Assembly (NCBI RefSeq): GCF_001517545.1
Contig: NZ_FBYA01000001.1
Location: forward strand, 344,610-408,609
Length of the DNA stretch: 64,000 bases
Source of the DNA: Limnohabitans sp. Rim47
Lineage (GTDB): Bacteria; Pseudomonadota; Gammaproteobacteria; Burkholderiales; Burkholderiaceae_C
Reading direction: 5' to 3'
Of the stretch, positions 62,721 to 64,000 are shown one piece after another. The notes beneath the pieces were generated by a model that did no database searches, had not been told where the DNA came from, and saw nothing but the letters and a program-made list of their open reading frames with translations. Within the stretch, counting starts at the first letter, position 1; each line of letters begins with the position of its first letter. The translations under genes were made by a program, and so were the position numbers.

Positions 62721-63650
62721 ATGAACACCCCTTTGCTTTCGGTCGATCATTTGGTCAAGCGCTACGGCGACGCCACCGTGGTCAATGACCTGTCTTTCCA
62801 CATCAACCCCGGCGAATGCCTGGGTGTGATCGGCCCCAACGGGGCTGGCAAAACCACCACACTGCGCATGTGCCTAGGCTTGTCGCAGCCCGATGGCGGC
62901 GACATCGTCTACTTTGGCGGCCAGCAAATGCCGCGCGACGCGCTGGCCATCAAGTCGCAGCTGGGCGTGGTCGCGCAGATGGACACGCTGGACCCTGACT
63001 TCACATCGGAAGAAAACCTGCTGGTCTTTGGCCGCTACTTTGGCCTGCCCGACGCCACCATCCGCGAGCGCATTCCGCAGCTGCTGGAGTTTGCCGCGCT
63101 CACCCATAAAGCCAAAGCCAAACCCGGCGAATTGTCGGGCGGCATGAAGCGACGCCTGAGCCTGGCCCGCGCCCTCATCAACCACCCGCAACTGCTCATG
63201 CTGGACGAGCCCACCACCGGCCTGGACCCGCAGGCGCGGCACCTCATGTGGGAACGCCTGCAAGTGCTGCTGCAAGAAGGCAAATCCATCTTGCTCACCA
63301 CGCATTTCATGGACGAGGCCGAACGCCTGTGTTCACGCCTGTTGGTGCTGGACCAAGGCCGCAAGATCGCCGAAGGCAAACCTCGCGACCTGATCGCCGA
63401 GCACCTGGAGCCCGAAGTGGTCGAGGTGTTTGGCCAAGGCGCGGTGGCGCTGGCGCAAGAAGCCGACCTCAAAGCGCTGGCGGGCCGCATCGAAGTCAGC
63501 GGCGAAACCGTGTTCTTCTACACCCACGACAGCCGTTCGCTGCTGGCGGCCTTGCAAGCCTGGCCTGCGCTGCGCACGCTGCACCGTCCTTCCAATTTGG
63601 AAGACCTGTTCTTGAAATTGACCGGACGCCAAATCCGCGAAGAAGGTTGA
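62721..63650 (+). CDS. ABC transporter ATP-binding protein, NodI-like
   Basis: ATPase of an ABC-2 type exporter. The 309-residue protein has Walker A GPNGAGKTTT (38-46), signature LSGGMKRRLSLARAL, Walker B LLMLDEPTTGLDP and the H-loop TTHFMDEAERLC. The C-terminal extension and LILTGRQ-like end match NodI-type proteins. The stop is 3 bp before the NodJ-like permease gene. Substrate unknown outside rhizobia. A CACAAT hexamer ends 6 nt before the ATG, and no Shine-Dalgarno sequence is visible. Confidence 0.9.
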   Translation: MNTPLLSVDHLVKRYGDATVVNDLSFHINPGECLGVIGPNGAGKTTTLRMCLGLSQPDGGDIVYFGGQQMPRDALAIKSQLGVVAQMDTLDPDFTSEENLLVFGRYFGLPDATIRERIPQLLEFAALTHKAKAKPGELSGGMKRRLSLARALINHPQLLMLDEPTTGLDPQARHLMWERLQVLLQEGKSILLTTHFMDEAERLCSRLLVLDQGRKIAEGKPRDLIAEHLEPEVVEVFGQGAVALAQEADLKALAGRIEVSGETVFFYTHDSRSLLAALQAWPALRTLHRPSNLEDLFLKLTGRQIREEG

Positions 63651-63653
63651 GCC

Positions 63654-64000
63654 ATGAGTCAGATTCAAAACAACATCTGGGCCGCGCCCCAACTGTCCAT
63701 GCGCTGGTGGCCTGTATTTCTGCGCAACTGGTTGGTCTGGAAAAAACTGGCCATCCCCAGCCTGGTGGGCAACATCGCCGAGCCGCTGATGTGGCTGGTG
63801 GCCTTTGGCTATGGCCTGGGTTCGCTGGTCGGGCAAATTGAACTGGGGGGCGAGAAAGTGCCCTACATCCTGTATTTGGCCAGCGGCAGCATCTGCATGA
63901 GCGCCATGAACGCGGCCACCTTTGAGGCGCTGTACTCGGCCTTCTCGCGCATGCATGTGCAAAAAACCTGGGACGGCATCATGAACGCCCCAGTGCGGCT
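63654..64000 (+). CDS. ABC-2 type permease, NodJ-like (cut by window edge)
   Basis: The first 115 residues of the membrane partner of the preceding ATPase. A short N-terminus with WWPVFLRNWLVWKKL leads to a first helix SLVGNIAEPLMWLVAFGYGLG, then YILYLASGSICMSAMNAATFEA and FSRMHVQKTWDGIMNAPV, the ABC-2 family pattern. The rest lies beyond the window, so integrity cannot be judged. Confidence 0.85.
   Translation, partial: MSQIQNNIWAAPQLSMRWWPVFLRNWLVWKKLAIPSLVGNIAEPLMWLVAFGYGLGSLVGQIELGGEKVPYILYLASGSICMSAMNAATFEALYSAFSRMHVQKTWDGIMNAPVR

Noticed and set aside
1..64000. CRISPR array, tRNA genes, prophage or insertion sequences.
   Set aside because: No regularly spaced repeats, cloverleaf patterns with a CCA-end-like arm, transposase, integrase or phage structural motifs were found by reading both strands.

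Overview
The window is chromosomal DNA of a Gram-negative betaproteobacterium, most likely order Burkholderiales, family Comamonadaceae (Limnohabitans/Rhodoferax/Polaromonas type). This is inferred from gene order and protein character: hpf-ptsN-hprK, fur facing bamE-dapB, holA-proA, a proteobacterial-type gshA followed by kup, tsaB-rimI-uracil-DNA glycosylase, and a uvrA/MFS/ssb arrangement. Base composition is GC-rich throughout. No rRNA, tRNA, prophage, insertion sequence, integron or CRISPR array was seen. It is essentially core genome with a few accessory patches, and no intergenic gap exceeds about 260 bp.

Layout. 0-13.9 kb: a cut fatty acid desaturase; glycolysis (pyk, fba) and purine synthesis (purC, then purE-purK); a thioredoxin-like cnoX; the tRNA t6A enzyme Sua5; SemiSWEET and dacB on the opposite strand; then an overlapping chain of EamA transporter, tsaB, rimI and a family-4 uracil-DNA glycosylase. 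13.9-22.8 kb: a second EamA transporter, pyrF, acyl-CoA dehydrogenase, GST, then a minus-strand block of AlkK-type acyl-CoA ligase, class C serine hydrolase, CYTH protein, cytochrome b561 and a glutaredoxin-like protein. 22.8-29 kb: uvrA diverging from an MFS gene followed by ssb and a DUF3422 protein. 29-33.5 kb: a tricarballylate-type oxidation locus (LysR, atypical SDR, TcuA, TcuB). 33.5-46.7 kb: mnmA, lytic transglycosylase, nudJ-like gene, pntAB transhydrogenase, fadD, mtnN, corA, an MFS gene, and the hpf-ptsN-hprK regulatory genes. 46.7-64 kb: fur, bamE, dapB, exbBD, leuS-lptE-holA, proA, gshA, kup, a DUF1800/DUF1501 pair, psd, and a NodI/NodJ-type ABC exporter that runs off the right edge.

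How the genes work together. Most are housekeeping: nucleotide synthesis, the tRNA modifications t6A and s2U34, outer-membrane assembly (bamE, lptE), peptidoglycan remodelling, fatty-acid activation and beta-oxidation, redox balance (pntAB, gshA, cnoX) and ion transport (corA, kup). The most distinctive metabolic unit is the tcu-like locus: its SDR keeps the nucleotide-binding motif but has lost the catalytic Ser and Tyr, and a palindrome fitting a LysR operator lies just upstream.

The most interesting non-coding signals are: (1) a recurrent TANAAT-like hexamer 6-8 nt before the start codon of seven genes without a Shine-Dalgarno sequence, suggesting leaderless mRNAs; (2) an inverted repeat that can bury the fadD ribosome-binding site; (3) three tandem copies of the left arm of the pntB terminator; (4) dispersed CTTGA-centred palindromes of a REP-like family. 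I found no clearly new multi-gene system. The best candidates for new biology are the degenerate SDR in the tcu locus and the DUF1800/DUF1501 pair.
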